DNA of 64,000 nt from CAJBLF01 sp041675025 (GTDB lineage Bacteria > Patescibacteriota > Gracilibacteria > Absconditabacterales > Absconditicoccaceae): the NCBI GenBank assembly GCA_041675025.1, contig JBAYUS010000001.1, forward strand, positions 62,001 through 126,000, in the 5' to 3' direction. The notes under the pieces were generated by a model, which saw only the letters and a list, made by a program, of their open reading frames with translations, was not told where the DNA came from and searched no databases. The position numbers were made by a program, and so were the translations under genes. How positions within the stretch are numbered: position 1 is the first letter of the stretch; each line of letters starts with the position of its first letter. Positions 20,498 to 29,677 of the stretch are shown here, in pieces.

Positions 20498-21127
20498 ATG
20501 TTGAGAAAACAGATTATGAAAAAGTATATACATGTAGACGAAATTTTTCATGTCATCTGACATAATGCGAGCGTTTTTATTCAGCTAACCCTGAAGACGC
20601 TCATTTTTTTGTTAGTCTTATATGTGCTTTTTATTGTTTTAGATAGATATATCATCTGGGAATATCTTCCTTGGTTTTTTGGTATTCTTTGAATAGGTTT
20701 TTTTATAAAATACATTATTGATTTTCTAAATATATATTTAGACTGATTGATTCTTTCTGAGGATGGTATTACCATGTTTATGCGAGAATGACTCTTCGAC
20801 TATAAGACTGATTTCTTCGAACGAGATAAAATAGAAACTGTAAGCCATACTCAAAATAGTATATGGGACAAATTATTTGCCAAAGGTGATTTAATTATCA
20901 AACTAGAACATGATGTAGAATATCCTTTTGAAAATGTTGATTCTCCTCAGAAACAAGTAGCTAAGATTTTAAAACTGAAAAATCAATTTTGACTTGGTGT
21001 TTCTATCGAAAAAACTAATCCTATCACTGATGATAAGATGGCTATAATCGCTGAAGCGCTCAGCGAAGTAGTAAAAGAATATATGGATAAAAAAACTTCT
21101 GAAGAAGACGAAAAAGATGATTACTAA
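20498..21127 (+). CDS. Membrane protein with bacterial PH-like domain
   Basis: 209 residues from ATG 20498. Two membrane segments (LTLKTLIFLLVLYVLFIVL and WFFGILGIGFFIKYIIDF) are followed by LDGLILSEDGITMFMREGLFDYKT...RDKIETVSHTQNSIWDKLFAKGDL. That is the layout of bPH2/YdbS-like proteins, whose role is unclear. UGA is Gly in several places, for example NQFGLGV. The frame stays open upstream to a TTG at 20375, so a 250-residue form is possible, but the extension would cover the hairpin after rpmE and uses unusual GC-rich codons; I prefer the ATG. Compare the protein at 27174. Confidence 0.65.
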
Positions 21128-21145
21128 AAAATAAATTATTTTTAT

Positions 21146-21214
21146 TGTCATTGCGAGGCACGAAGCAATCTATTTTTGGATTGCCACACCTCATTTCATT
21201 CGGTTCGCAATGAC
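21146..21214. repeat. REP-like GTCATTGCGAGG element
   Basis: GTCATTGCGAGGCACGAAGC at the left and TTCGGTTCGCAATGAC at the right, with CAATC/GATTG inside. A fourth locus of the family described at 9942. Confidence 0.75.
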
Positions 21215-21220
21215 TATACT

Positions 21221-22468
21221 TTACAACAACTTTAATTCTTTCAAAACCTTTTCGTATTTCGGGTAATCATTCCCGAATTTTTTTTGCATATATTCTTGTA
21301 AGATATTTTTTCGGTCAGAGAAACCGTTGAGATCGTCTGAAGAAACTTTGAAACTATTTAATAACGAATCCATATTTTCTATATCTTTTTTTAATCTAAT
21401 ATCTTTGCATGCAGTACGGAGATCTGGCTCGATAAGCTCGTCAATCTTGTCGTAATCGATATGCTCGACGTTGAGAGTCAGTGAAATATTTGTTAAATTT
21501 GGTTTAAGATCTTCTTTGAATTCAATATTCCATGCTGGTGAACTAAAGTATCATTTATTTATTTCGTTGATTGTTTTTAATTCATTCAATAACATCTCTG
21601 TACTTACTGCTCATTTGCTTCTGATGGTGACTTGCGGATTTATCATCAATGGTATTGCAGTAATTTTTTTATCTATTGTAATATATTGATAGATATATTT
21701 ATTTTGATTGGTTTCCAATGAACTTGTTGATCGAACACTACCTAAACACAAATAATTTGTGTGCGTAAATGGTTGATGTAAGTGCCCAGAAATAAGCTTT
21801 ATACTTGGTATATCTAAGAACTGATCATTCAATGCGATATCTTTATAATTGAATTTTGATTTCTGTCATGGGAAAGATGTTCCGTTGATATAGTAGTGAT
21901 GAAATATTGTAAGATTCGGATTCCTATCGATCTGTTCAGCGAGAAATTTATTTATATATCATGAAAATTGTTCGTGCTTATGATTTGATTTTTCAAGTAC
22001 CGTAGCAAAATCGCTGATGGCTTTTAGTCTTTCATTTTTTGGACTGTAAATATTTTCTTCAACTTCGTTTGGCAGAAAAAACGGGAATAATAATATCTCT
22101 TCACCTTCTATAGTTTCCAATAATGGCTTTGTTACGAATTGTATTTTTCCTCATTCTTTATTCTGCATTCTGAACTCTGCATTCTGAATTATATTAAACG
22201 CTTTCTGTGCTTCTTCAAAGACAAAAGAATTTCCGAGTCGATCGTGATTTCCTGCGAGGATATAAACATCTTTCCCTTGTTCAAAAAGTTCTAAAAATAA
22301 TTTATAGAGCTGAAGTAAGGCGTTTCTATCGTAGGCAAAATGATACACATAGTCTCAGAAAAATACGATAGTCTTTTCATCGGGATATGTAGAAAAAATA
22401 GTTCTGAGTTCTCCTAGAATCTTATCTTGATAACGTGTATTGATATGAATATCTCCGATTAATAACAT
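21221..22468 (-). CDS. SbcD/Mre11-like metallophosphoesterase
   Basis: 415 residues. The calcineurin-type motifs are all visible: GDIH near the N terminus, GDYVYH, GNHDR, and SGHLHQP near residue 215-221. These bind two metals and cleave phosphodiesters, as in the DNA repair nucleases SbcD and Mre11. The C-terminal 150 residues (EHIDYDKIDELIEP..., YMQKKFGNDYPKYEKVL) have no clear match. Residues around IIQNAEFRMQNKE are encoded by an intergenic-type word repeat (ATTCTGCATTCTGAACTCTG), an in-frame insertion after the GNHD helix. No SbcC partner is in the window. Confidence 0.85.
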
Positions 22469-22572
22469 TAATTTAGGTAGAAGGTAGAAGGTAAAAGGTC
22501 GCAGGTTGTCTTTATGTCTTACATAATAGTAATTTGGTTTGAAAAAAAAAGCCGGAAATATATATTCACAGT

Positions 22573-22659
22573 ATGAGAAAACGTTTTTTACTTGTTCTTA
22601 TTGTTGTATGTATACTTACGCTTGCAAGCGTGATGTTTTTTGCTCCAAAAGATATATAA
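22573..22659 (+). CDS. 28-residue signal-peptide-like ORF in frame with the PEBP gene
   Basis: MRKRFLLVLIVVCILTLASV followed by MFFAPKDI and UAA. It is exactly in frame with the downstream PEBP gene: 33 nt separate its UAA (22657-22659) from that ATG, with no other stop between. The sequence looks like a signal peptide or anchor whose link to the exported domain has been lost to a UAA. Alternatively it is a small membrane peptide. Confidence 0.4.
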   Translation: MRKRFLLVLIVVCILTLASVMFFAPKDI

Positions 22660-22692
22660 ACGTGAAAATCTTTATCTATTGAAAAAATCACC

Positions 22693-23136
22693 ATGAAAAT
22701 TTCTACTGATTTTATCGACAATGAATTGATGCCTTCAATATATACTTGCGATGGGGAAGGTCGTTTTCCTACTTTGAAAATAGAAGATATCCCTCTTACT
22801 ACAAAAACTTTGACACTTGTTGTTGATGATCCTGATGCTCCAGCTTGAACTCGAGATCATTTATTACTTGCTAATATTCCGTTGACGGAAGATCCGTATG
22901 TTATTATTTCACAAGACAGTTTTAATAATTCTATTCTTGGACAAAATAGCTGGTGAGAACAAGCGCGATGAGCTCCTTGTCCGCCAAGTGAAACCCATAG
23001 ATATATATTTAAAATATATGCATTATCAGAAAAATTGGATATCTCATCATGATTTTCCAAAGAAAGATTAATTGAACTTATGTGAGGAAAAATAGTTGGA
23101 CAAAGTCAGATTATAGGATTATATAAGAGAAAATAA
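22693..23136 (+). CDS. PEBP / YbhB-YbcL-like protein (Raf kinase inhibitor-like fold)
   Basis: 147 residues. The family signature DDPDAPAGTRDH (one Gly is UGA) and APCPPSETHRYIFKIYAL form the anion-binding pocket of phosphatidylethanolamine-binding proteins; bacterial roles are uncertain. N terminus MKISTDFIDNELMPSIYTCDGEG matches the start of the domain. Many relatives carry a signal peptide before this point, and here one lies upstream in frame but separated by UAA at 22657. Either the protein is now cytoplasmic or the reading is interrupted. It converges with murC. Confidence 0.88.
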
Positions 23137-23138
23137 TA

Positions 23139-24509
23139 TTACTTTTCCAAAAACTTCCTTAACTTATAATCTATATCACCAGCGCTATAAATAACAACTA
23201 CAGTATCTTTTTCTGCTTTTTGAATTACTTTGGTGATGCTTTCAAATGTGTCTATATATGTTCATCAGCAAGCTTCTGCAAAATTATTTCACAATTGTTG
23301 TATATTTTTAATCCCTTTAAGTGTAGGAATTTTTTTAATAAGTTCTTGAAGATTTTCTCTCGCTGCGTAGATGTCATAAATTACCGTAGTATCATATTTA
23401 TTCAATATCTTTACAAAATCTTTTCGTCCGGTTACAATCCTATTTATTTGATGGGGTTGAAAAATTACCAATAATTTTTTACCAGGAAACTTGTGTCTCA
23501 GTGCCATATAACCGAATTCGATAGAGGAGGCCATATGCCCGTAATCCGTAAATATCTTCGCTCCGTTTTCATTGGTAGTCAGGAATTCCATTCTTCTTCG
23601 AAGTCATCCGAAAGTTTTCATAGTACTGAGTATTTTTGTCTTTGGTTCTTTGCATAATTTTGTCATAAGTTGGAGAATGAGTGAACCATTTACGTCGTTA
23701 TGTTTTCCTCGTATGTGATTGAAAGGAATTGTTTTAATAACAACTGGTTGCAGGTTTCAGGTTTCAGGTTGTAAGTTAAGTCATTTAGGTATCAATACTT
23801 TATGTTTTACTTTGGTAAGTAAGGTCTCGTATGCCGAGAGATAATCTTTCATGTCTTTATAGTAGTCCGTGTGATCTAGTTCTAGACTTGTGATCATCGC
23901 ATAGTCCAAATCTAGATATAAGAAGTGTCTTTTGTATTCACACGCTTCTACAAAAAAACTTCGTTTCTTGATATTTTTATATTCAAGAGCTTTTCCTGTA
24001 AATACATAATCAAAAATATTTTTAATATCTTTTTTTGCTTTGGTATTTATTACATAGCTTTGGGTATTGAAACCTGGCACGAGTGCACATAAAATTCATA
24101 GACCAAAATTTGGAACTATTCTTTTTGCAGTATGAATTGCTAGTGCTGTTGATGAGCTTTTCCCGTTTGTACCTGTAAATCCCACACTAGTAAAATATTT
24201 TGATATCTCTCCAAGAAATTGAAAATAATTTAGAATAACCATCACCTTCCTTTTAGTTTTTTTGATTTCTCTGGCTTCGAGTACTTCTATACATTCAGCG
24301 ACAGCTTCAGAATAAATAATTACATCTCAATATTGAATTTTGTATTTTCCATGTCCGATAATGACTTTTAATCCTTTTGCCTTCAATTTATCTGTGAGTT
24401 CACTTTCATTTGCATCAATACATACAATATTGGTATATCATAAATCATTTAGTATTCATGCCACTCAAGACATTCCTGTTCATCCTGCTCAAATTAAAAT
24501 TATTTTCAT
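23139..24509 (-). CDS. murC: UDP-N-acetylmuramate-alanine ligase (MurC/Mpl family)
   Basis: 456 residues. MurC adds L-Ala to UDP-MurNAc in the cytoplasm. N-terminal Rossmann loop GAGGTGMSG, the YSEAV segment, ATP loop GFTGTNGKSSST, VEACEYKRHFLYLD and SLELDHTDYY, and C-terminal NHIRGKHN (the NxxGxHN motif). UGA codons make Gly in several of these. Between VLIPKG and VVIKTIPFNH the residues LNLQPETGNLQPV come from the word repeat CTGAAACCTGAAACCTG, at the boundary of the central and C-terminal domains; the same repeat is coding in the pseudouridine synthase gene. Mpl, the murein peptide ligase, is the main alternative. Confidence 0.88.
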
Positions 24510-24581
24510 AGTATTATATTATCGGTAAAATTCCGAATTATGGTAGTGAAGCCGATAAGGAAATCAATAAAAATCTATTCA

Positions 24582-24609
24582 TTGACTTTTACTTACAAAT
24601 ATTTATAAG
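24582..24609 (+). promoter_or_regulatory. Sigma-70-type promoter of the 24649 gene
   Basis: TTGACT, 16-nt spacer, TATAAG, about 40 nt before the ATG. The leader then contains AAAACAAAATATAAAC, which recurs in front of the 49429 gene. Confidence 0.6.
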
Positions 24610-24648
24610 AATGTGTAAAAACAAAATATAAACCCAAAACCAAAAACT

Positions 24649-25317
24649 ATGAAAAAAACTATGACAAAATTATTACTAATTATTTTATTTGTGAATATCT
24701 CTAATCTCACATTTGCCAACTCTACAGAGCAAAAGGTTCGTGTATATGGAGAATTCCCTATGGAAAAGTTAGCTTTCTTTAAAACAATACAACATGATAC
24801 ATTAATTTTTGATCATGTTGATAGTATTTATAATGCAGGATGGAAATGGGGATTTTTTATACCAAGATCCAATGACATTTATATACGAAATACGTATTAT
24901 AATGTTCGTGTGATATCTGAATTAAATAATTCTACTATTTCTGTACAAAAGAATTATCATTTGGCAACAAAACAATCGATACCTTCTGATATTTTAAATT
25001 CAGATTGGATATATTGGATCGCTTTTGTTGTAATATGTTTCATTCATTATTTATTCTTTTATCGTTTGAGACGATATTTGTTCTATATCAATAGAAGAAG
25101 TAGTCATGTTTCATCGCGACATAAACGCAGGAGAACTAGAATAATAGTTTGGATGTTTGTTCTTTTCACTTCTTTTTGTGGATACTGTATTCACTCGTAT
25201 TTCTTTGTGTTTTGCCCGATAATATATTTCGCATTATTTCAGACAATTCCTTCTGGAAAATGGTATCATTATTTTGTAATATGGAATGATGATGAGCATA
25301 TTGGAATTGGAGGATAA
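24649..25317 (+). CDS. Exported membrane protein without UGA codons, unknown family
   Basis: 222 residues. Signal peptide MTKLLLIILFVNISNLTFAN, an extracellular domain of about 100 residues (KVRVYGEFPMEKLAFF..., WKWGFFIPRSNDIYI), a membrane segment (WIYWIAFVVICFIHYLFFYRL), a short very basic loop (SSRHKRRRTRIIVW) and a last hydrophobic pair. All glycines (about nine) are GGN codons and none is UGA, unlike neighbouring genes. It has its own promoter and terminator, so it may be a recent import. Confidence 0.68.
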   Translation: MKKTMTKLLLIILFVNISNLTFANSTEQKVRVYGEFPMEKLAFFKTIQHDTLIFDHVDSIYNAGWKWGFFIPRSNDIYIRNTYYNVRVISELNNSTISVQKNYHLATKQSIPSDILNSDWIYWIAFVVICFIHYLFFYRLRRYLFYINRRSSHVSSRHKRRRTRIIVWMFVLFTSFCGYCIHSYFFVFCPIIYFALFQTIPSGKWYHYFVIWNDDEHIGIGG

Positions 25318-25340
25318 AATTATTTATCAAAGTATCTATA

Positions 25341-25369
25341 ACTGACAAGTCTTCTTGTCAGTTTTTTTT
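25341..25369 (+). terminator. Intrinsic terminator of the 24649 gene
   Basis: Stem ACTGACAAG/CTTGTCAGT, loop TCTT, then seven or more T. Confidence 0.88.
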
Positions 25370-25409
25370 AAAGAAAAAAAATCCTCCATTTGGAGAACTT
25401 ATTTGTATC

Positions 25410-25492
25410 TACCCAGAGAGGGACTCGAACCCTCACGTCCTTACGAACACCAGATTTTGAGTCTAGCATGTCTACCATTCCATCATCTGGGC
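25410..25492 (-). tRNA. tRNA-Leu (anticodon CAA)
   Basis: Class II tRNA with a long variable arm: acceptor GCCCAGA/TCTGGGT, anticodon loop CTCAAAA, T arm GAGGG-TTCGAGT-CCCTC. No CCA encoded. It is the intact partner of the copy at 25760 and lies 6 nt downstream of the GIY-YIG gene. Confidence 0.92.
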
Positions 25493-25498
25493 ATATTT

Positions 25499-25732
25499 TT
25501 ATAACGCTTTCAAGAAGTCTTTTCATTGTCAACTCTTGAAATATTTTTCTCTTATTCTTGCCTCCGGTCTTGTGACAAACTCTTCTGTATATATGAGCGT
25601 AAACGGAGTATAATGTTTTGTTGGTTTTTCATAACCATTATTATGTTCTTTTAATCTTCTTTCAATGTTATTTGTCATTCAAACATATATGTAATTTTTT
25701 ATATTACTTTTTATTGCATATACAGTAAACAT
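25499..25732 (-). CDS. GIY-YIG nuclease domain protein
   Basis: 77 residues, a single GIY-YIG domain: VYAIKSNIKNYIYVGMTNNIERRLKEHNNG, then the conserved Glu near EEFVTRPEARIREKYFKSGQGKDF. Both halves of the motif (VYAI and YVG, the latter Gly is UGA) and the Arg/His helix (ERRLKEH) are present. Stand-alone domains like this cut DNA, often as homing or repair enzymes. The gene is enclosed by a tRNA-Leu fragment (25760-25848) and the intact tRNA-Leu; its UAA lies in the tRNA's own upstream sequence. Confidence 0.85.
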
Positions 25733-25759
25733 GTTTGTTTGTTTAATATTTAAGATTTT

Positions 25760-25848
25760 TACGAACACCAGATTTTGAGCCTGCCTACCGTAGGTAGGTC
25801 TAACATGTCTACCAAGTCCCTGCGGGACTCAGGTTCCATCATCTGGGC
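25760..25848 (-). repeat. Tandem tRNA-Leu 5' copy with two inserted palindromes
   Basis: Matches the first part of tRNA-Leu(CAA), from GCCCAGATGATGGAA to CTCAAAATCTGGTGTTCGTA. One insert with GTCCCGCAGGGAC sits in the D loop, and a 19-nt insert, CCTACCTACGGTAGGCAGG, sits exactly between anticodon stem and loop. Both copies share the upstream TTATAAAAATAT, so the repeat includes the promoter side. Confidence 0.88.
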
Positions 25849-25986
25849 ATATTTTTATAATGTATTTCGTTGTGAGTATTTACGTAAATCTGAGTAAAAA
25901 TCAATTGATTTTGAGTGTTGATTATTTACATATCATGTGATGAATCTTTTTTTCATCGTATTTTTATACGATAATTTGATTGAATC

Positions 25987-26394
25987 ATGGATTTGAACAA
26001 AGTAATGATTATCTGAAGAGCCACAAACAATTTGGAGGTAAAAACCATCGAAAGTAGTTGAACTTCTGTAGTAAATTTCACTGTTGCAACCAACAGAAAA
26101 TTTAAAAACAAAGAAGGAAATGTACTTGAAGATGCTGAATACCACAGATGTGTGTCTTATGGAAAATGAGCCGAAGTTTTGGCAAAGTATTTGAATAAAG
26201 GGAAAAGAATTTATATCGAAGGAAGACTTAGAACAAGAAAACGACAAGACAGCGAAGGGAAAGATAAATTTTCTACTGAAATCATCGTTGATAATTTTAT
26301 CTTCTTGGATCCAAAAGGACAAGGAGGAGATGATGACCATGTATCAAATGCTGCTAATCCTGTAGCTACAGAAGATGAAGATGTACCATTCTAA
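25987..26394 (+). CDS. ssb: Single-stranded DNA-binding protein
   Basis: 135 residues. OB-fold motifs MDLNKVMIIGRAT, VVNFTVATNRKF, EYHRCVSYGKGAEVLAKYLNKGKRIYIEGRLRTRK and VDNFIFLD match bacterial SSB. The tail DEDVPF is the standard acidic tip that recruits partner proteins. UGA is Gly at IIGR, SSGT and KGAE; the standard code would start the protein near residue 65. ATG at 25987 is preceded by an AT-rich leader. Confidence 0.96.
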
Positions 26395-26535
26395 AGCTCA
26401 TTAGTTTTTTTGATAATATATACGTCGATACTTATGTTTATATGCGAATAGTATCAGTATTTTTGAGTCCATTATATTTTTTATACTATATGGCTACGGA
26501 AAATTAATATTTTATACATTATATTTTTGTGTATT

Positions 26536-27123
26536 ATGTCTTTTAAAACCAAATTAAAATATATTCTCTTAGATATCTTTGATATGATATCATTTTTGGT
26601 ATTTGTATGAGGAATTGTTTTGTTTATCAGATTTTTTATAGCAAATCCATATACTGTTGTGGGAGCTAGTATGGCACCTACTTTTCAAGAAAATGATTTT
26701 ATTATTGTAGATAAAATTACTCCAAGATTTAATCAACTCAATAGGGGTGATATTATAGTTTTTGTGCCTCCTGGTAAAACTATTCCCTATATCAAAAGAA
26801 TTGTTGGTCTTCCTGGAGAAACAATCAAGATCAAACATAATGGTGTAGAAGTTTGTACAACAGAAAATACTATAGAACAATGTAATACCCTTGAAGAACC
26901 ATATTTAGATTCATGAGTAAGAACTGAGTCAAGATGTGGTATTGATGAATTTAAAATTGATGGTTGAGGACTTTTTGTAATGGGAGATAATAGATGATTT
27001 TCTACTGATTCTCGTTGTTGTTTTGGATTAGATTGTTATGAAGGATCGACTTATGAAGTACCAGCTGATCATATTATTGGTAAGGTGTATTTGAGATTTT
27101 TCCCTCATTTTTCTACCTTCTAA
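26536..27123 (+). CDS. lepB: Signal peptidase I
   Basis: 195 residues. It cleaves signal peptides at the outer face of the membrane. N-terminal anchor MISFLVFVGGIVLFIRFF, the catalytic Ser in GASMAPTF, the catalytic Lys in YIKRIVGLPGE, and MGDNRGFSTDSR (the Gly after MGDNR is UGA). The inserted domain has three or more cysteines (EVCTTE, QCNTL, SRCG, SRCCFGLDCY), more than typical. A PH-like protein gene and an Hsp20 gene follow on the same strand with 50- and 31-nt gaps, a probable operon. Confidence 0.95.
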
Positions 27124-27173
27124 ATATTTTTTATAAGATTTTCTGTGGCTTATTTTATCCTTAGTGTGTTCAT

Positions 27174-27788
27174 ATGAAAATATTTTCAAACTTCGACACT
27201 AAGTTGAGACAAAAAACCTTTGAAGAATATCAAGCAAAATATGGAGTAGAAAATGTTCTTTGTTTTTGAAGAAGTAGGTTATATCAAATATATAAAATTA
27301 TTCTTCCTTTTTCAGGAGCATTATTGCTTACTATTTTTTGACTTATATTTTTTTATAGACGATTGGGTGGTGATTATTTCAGTTATATTGTTACCGCTGT
27401 TCTTATTATAGATACTGTATTCTTCTTTCCGATTATTGGTAAGACTATTGATTATAAAATGGATTTTATTATCGTTATACCGCATGCTATCATGATGTAT
27501 GATCAATGAGGTCTTTTTAAAAGAAATGTTATAACTATCAGCGTCCAAAGTATCAAAGCTATATCTATAAAAAAAGCATGATTATTCTATAGTATGTTTG
27601 ATAATGGTGATATTATTATCCTTACGGAAGGTGATTCAGAACATAATGGTGAAATAAAATTTCGTCGAATTCCTAGGCCAGATAAGAGAAGAGATCAGAT
27701 AGTAAGAGTTATCGGTATGGAAGAGGACCCAGGTTCAATCGTAACTCCAGTTTCAGATCCGACTCCAGATTTAAGTACAACAGTATAA
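27174..27788 (+). CDS. Membrane protein with PH-like domain
   Basis: 204 residues. Two hydrophobic segments (IILPFSGALLLTIFGLIFF and YIVTAVLIIDTVFFFPIIG), then IDYKMDFIIVIPHAIMMYDQGGLFKRNVITISVQSIKAISIKKAGLFYSMFDNGDIIIL, which is the strand order of bacterial PH domains, and a Pro/Asp/Thr tail. Five UGA codons are Gly. It looks related to the protein at 20498 by layout. Function unknown; it follows lepB. Confidence 0.7.
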
Positions 27789-27819
27789 TATATTATATTT
27801 TACTCTTTAATTTGTTTCC

Positions 27820-28173
27820 ATGAAACAAACACAGGAAACTCCACACATCCCTTATGATATCTATGAATCTCCACAGGAGATTGTAATTTTATTGCCATTG
27901 GGATGAGTCAAAAAAGAAACCCTTAAGCTTTCTATAAAAGATTATAGACTTGTGATTTTTGGAGAAAGAATTAAACCAAAAATAAAAGATCATCTGATTC
28001 CTCTCAAAGAAGAATGCTACCGATGACCGATAGACCAAATCATTGATCTTCCTCCTCAAGTATATTTTGATAAGATTCACAGTAAATTAACACCCGACAA
28101 TACCTTACAAGTTATTGTGCCAAAAGCCTTGATACCAGATAAAATTACTCTTGAAGTAGAATACGATAAATAA
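27820..28173 (+). CDS. Hsp20/alpha-crystallin-like protein
   Basis: 117 residues. The order of beta-strands is that of small heat shock proteins: an N-terminal IPYDIYESPQEIVILLPLGGVKKETLKLSIKDYRLVIFGER, a middle ECYRGPIDQIIDLPPQV, and a late DNTLQVIVPKALI. Two of its glycines, in PLGGV and YRGPI, are UGA. The C-terminal IxI motif is weak (VIVPKALIP). Such chaperones hold unfolding proteins. Third gene after lepB; two terminators follow. Confidence 0.75.
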
Positions 28174-28189
28174 AACTAATTTGATAAAA

Positions 28190-28205
28190 ACCCGCTTGAG
28201 CGGGT
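28190..28205 (-). terminator. Intrinsic terminator of the ligase-like gene
   Basis: Stem ACCCGC/GCGGGT, loop TTGA, T tail on the minus strand; serves the converging gene that stops at 28259. Confidence 0.7.
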
Positions 28206-28222
28206 GACAAAATATAGACCAA

Positions 28223-28249
28223 AGGTAGCTGTACATACGGCTACTTTTT
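28223..28249 (+). terminator. Intrinsic terminator of the lepB operon
   Basis: Stem GTAGC/GCTAC with a 10-nt loop followed by TTTTT on the plus strand, about 50 nt past the Hsp20 stop. Confidence 0.6.
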
Positions 28250-28258
28250 GTCGATTGT

Positions 28259-29572
28259 TTAACTACCTTTAGGCAACCTTTTGTCAATCATTGTAGATAA
28301 GTATCCACTAAGTATTCACCATGAAACAAAGAAGAGATAATTGATCATACTATCTTCAAAGACATGGAGAAAAAGTCACATAATAAGTAGGCAAACTCGT
28401 CAGATATTTAATCATCTTCGAATAAGATATATTGTTTGATTACTTGTATTTGCGCGAAGCGTTTTGAAACTTGTTTGTATTTTTCTTGCTAGTTGTATAA
28501 TCTGTAAGATAACTAATGTCCACATAATAAATCCTAAAGTACCGATATCAAGCATAAGCTGGATGTAATAATTTTCTGGTAAGATTGTTCCATTGTGATT
28601 TACTGCAGGACCTGATGTTCATAGACCGTAGCCACTTGGTTGATCAATAACATATTTTAAACTTCAAAACTTGGCTTTGAGATGACCCAATGTCGATGCT
28701 CATTTAAATATACTCAGTCCTACCAATCCCGTTAAAAATACTATTCATATTCCCAATGAAATCTTTTTGTGTTTTTTAATTCGTTGAATATTCATTATTG
28801 CGAGACCAACTATTCAACCAATAAATGCTGTCCTTGAAAGCGTTAGTACTATGGCCAAAATCCATAATACAATTATAGAAGTATTGATAATGGCTGCTTT
28901 ATTTGTTGTAAATATTTTTTTGATACTTGTAAATTTCTGTTTCAAGAAAAAGAATATCACAGGCAAAAATGCAATCAAAAAATATCCGTAATTGTTTGGT
29001 CATGAAAAAATTCCTTGTCGTCTCGGTGTACCTTGATATCAGGTTAGATAATAGATTGGTGGCTTTACTCAAAATTTGAAATCATTTAGTGGTCCATATC
29101 CGATATTCAAAAAGAAATCCGGTCGTATAAATTTGAATCCTTGTCGAAGAAATCCTGTGATGAGTGTTGTAATCAGAAAATATTTTAGAAATTTTAAGAA
29201 ATTATTTGTAGATTTTTCTGTAAATAGTCGTCCGATGAATGTAGAGGAAAGAAAGATAAGTAAGTAGAGGAGCCCATATTTGATTCCTATAAAAATATCG
29301 TATGTTCATTTTCCTTTGAGTAGAGATATACCTACGCCGAAGGATATAAGTATGATAAGCGTGATTCGTGGTCGTTTTCGTATTTTTAAATATGATTTGA
29401 GTGCTTTAAAATTCGCCATACATATTACTATAAAAAAAAGCAACCAGATAACATCTCTTCCGAGTGCTGGTAGTTGTGGATATGCTCATCCAAGTATTCC
29501 ATATCATACAATCGTTACGAAGATATGATATATTACTACGAATAATAAAAATGGCTTTATAAAATTTAACAT
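28259..29572 (-). CDS. O-antigen ligase / polymerase (Wzy_C)-like membrane protein
   Basis: 437 residues with about ten hydrophobic segments. The Wzy_C core is visible as VLTLSRTAFIGGIVGL followed by a large loop with GLGTSGPAVNHNGTILPENYYIQLMLDIGTLG, and near the C terminus HVFEDSMINYLFF. Such proteins polymerise or transfer surface polysaccharide. About twelve UGA codons are Gly, so the standard code shows only scraps of it. It is divergent from the GT2 gene at 29678 and a glycan gene (32032) lies near, suggesting a surface-glycan locus. Confidence 0.85.
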
Positions 29573-29580
29573 ATAAATTT

Positions 29581-29612
29581 TGAATGTTAAGTGCTAAATG
29601 TTAAATGCTAAA
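29581..29612. repeat. Word repeat (AAGTGCTAAATGTTAAATG)
   Basis: Same family as 5372-5404, upstream of the ligase-like gene. Confidence 0.55.
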
Positions 29613-29677
29613 TAAATATATCTGTTCTTGAAATAAAAACAAGTTGAAAGATAGAAGTCAAAAGTTAAAAGATAGTT

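Noticed and set aside
28321..28383. Short plus-strand ORF MKQRRDNGSYYLQRHGEKVT
   Set aside because: It lies antisense within the ligase-like gene, whose C terminus is clearly coding through this stretch, and has no supporting signal.
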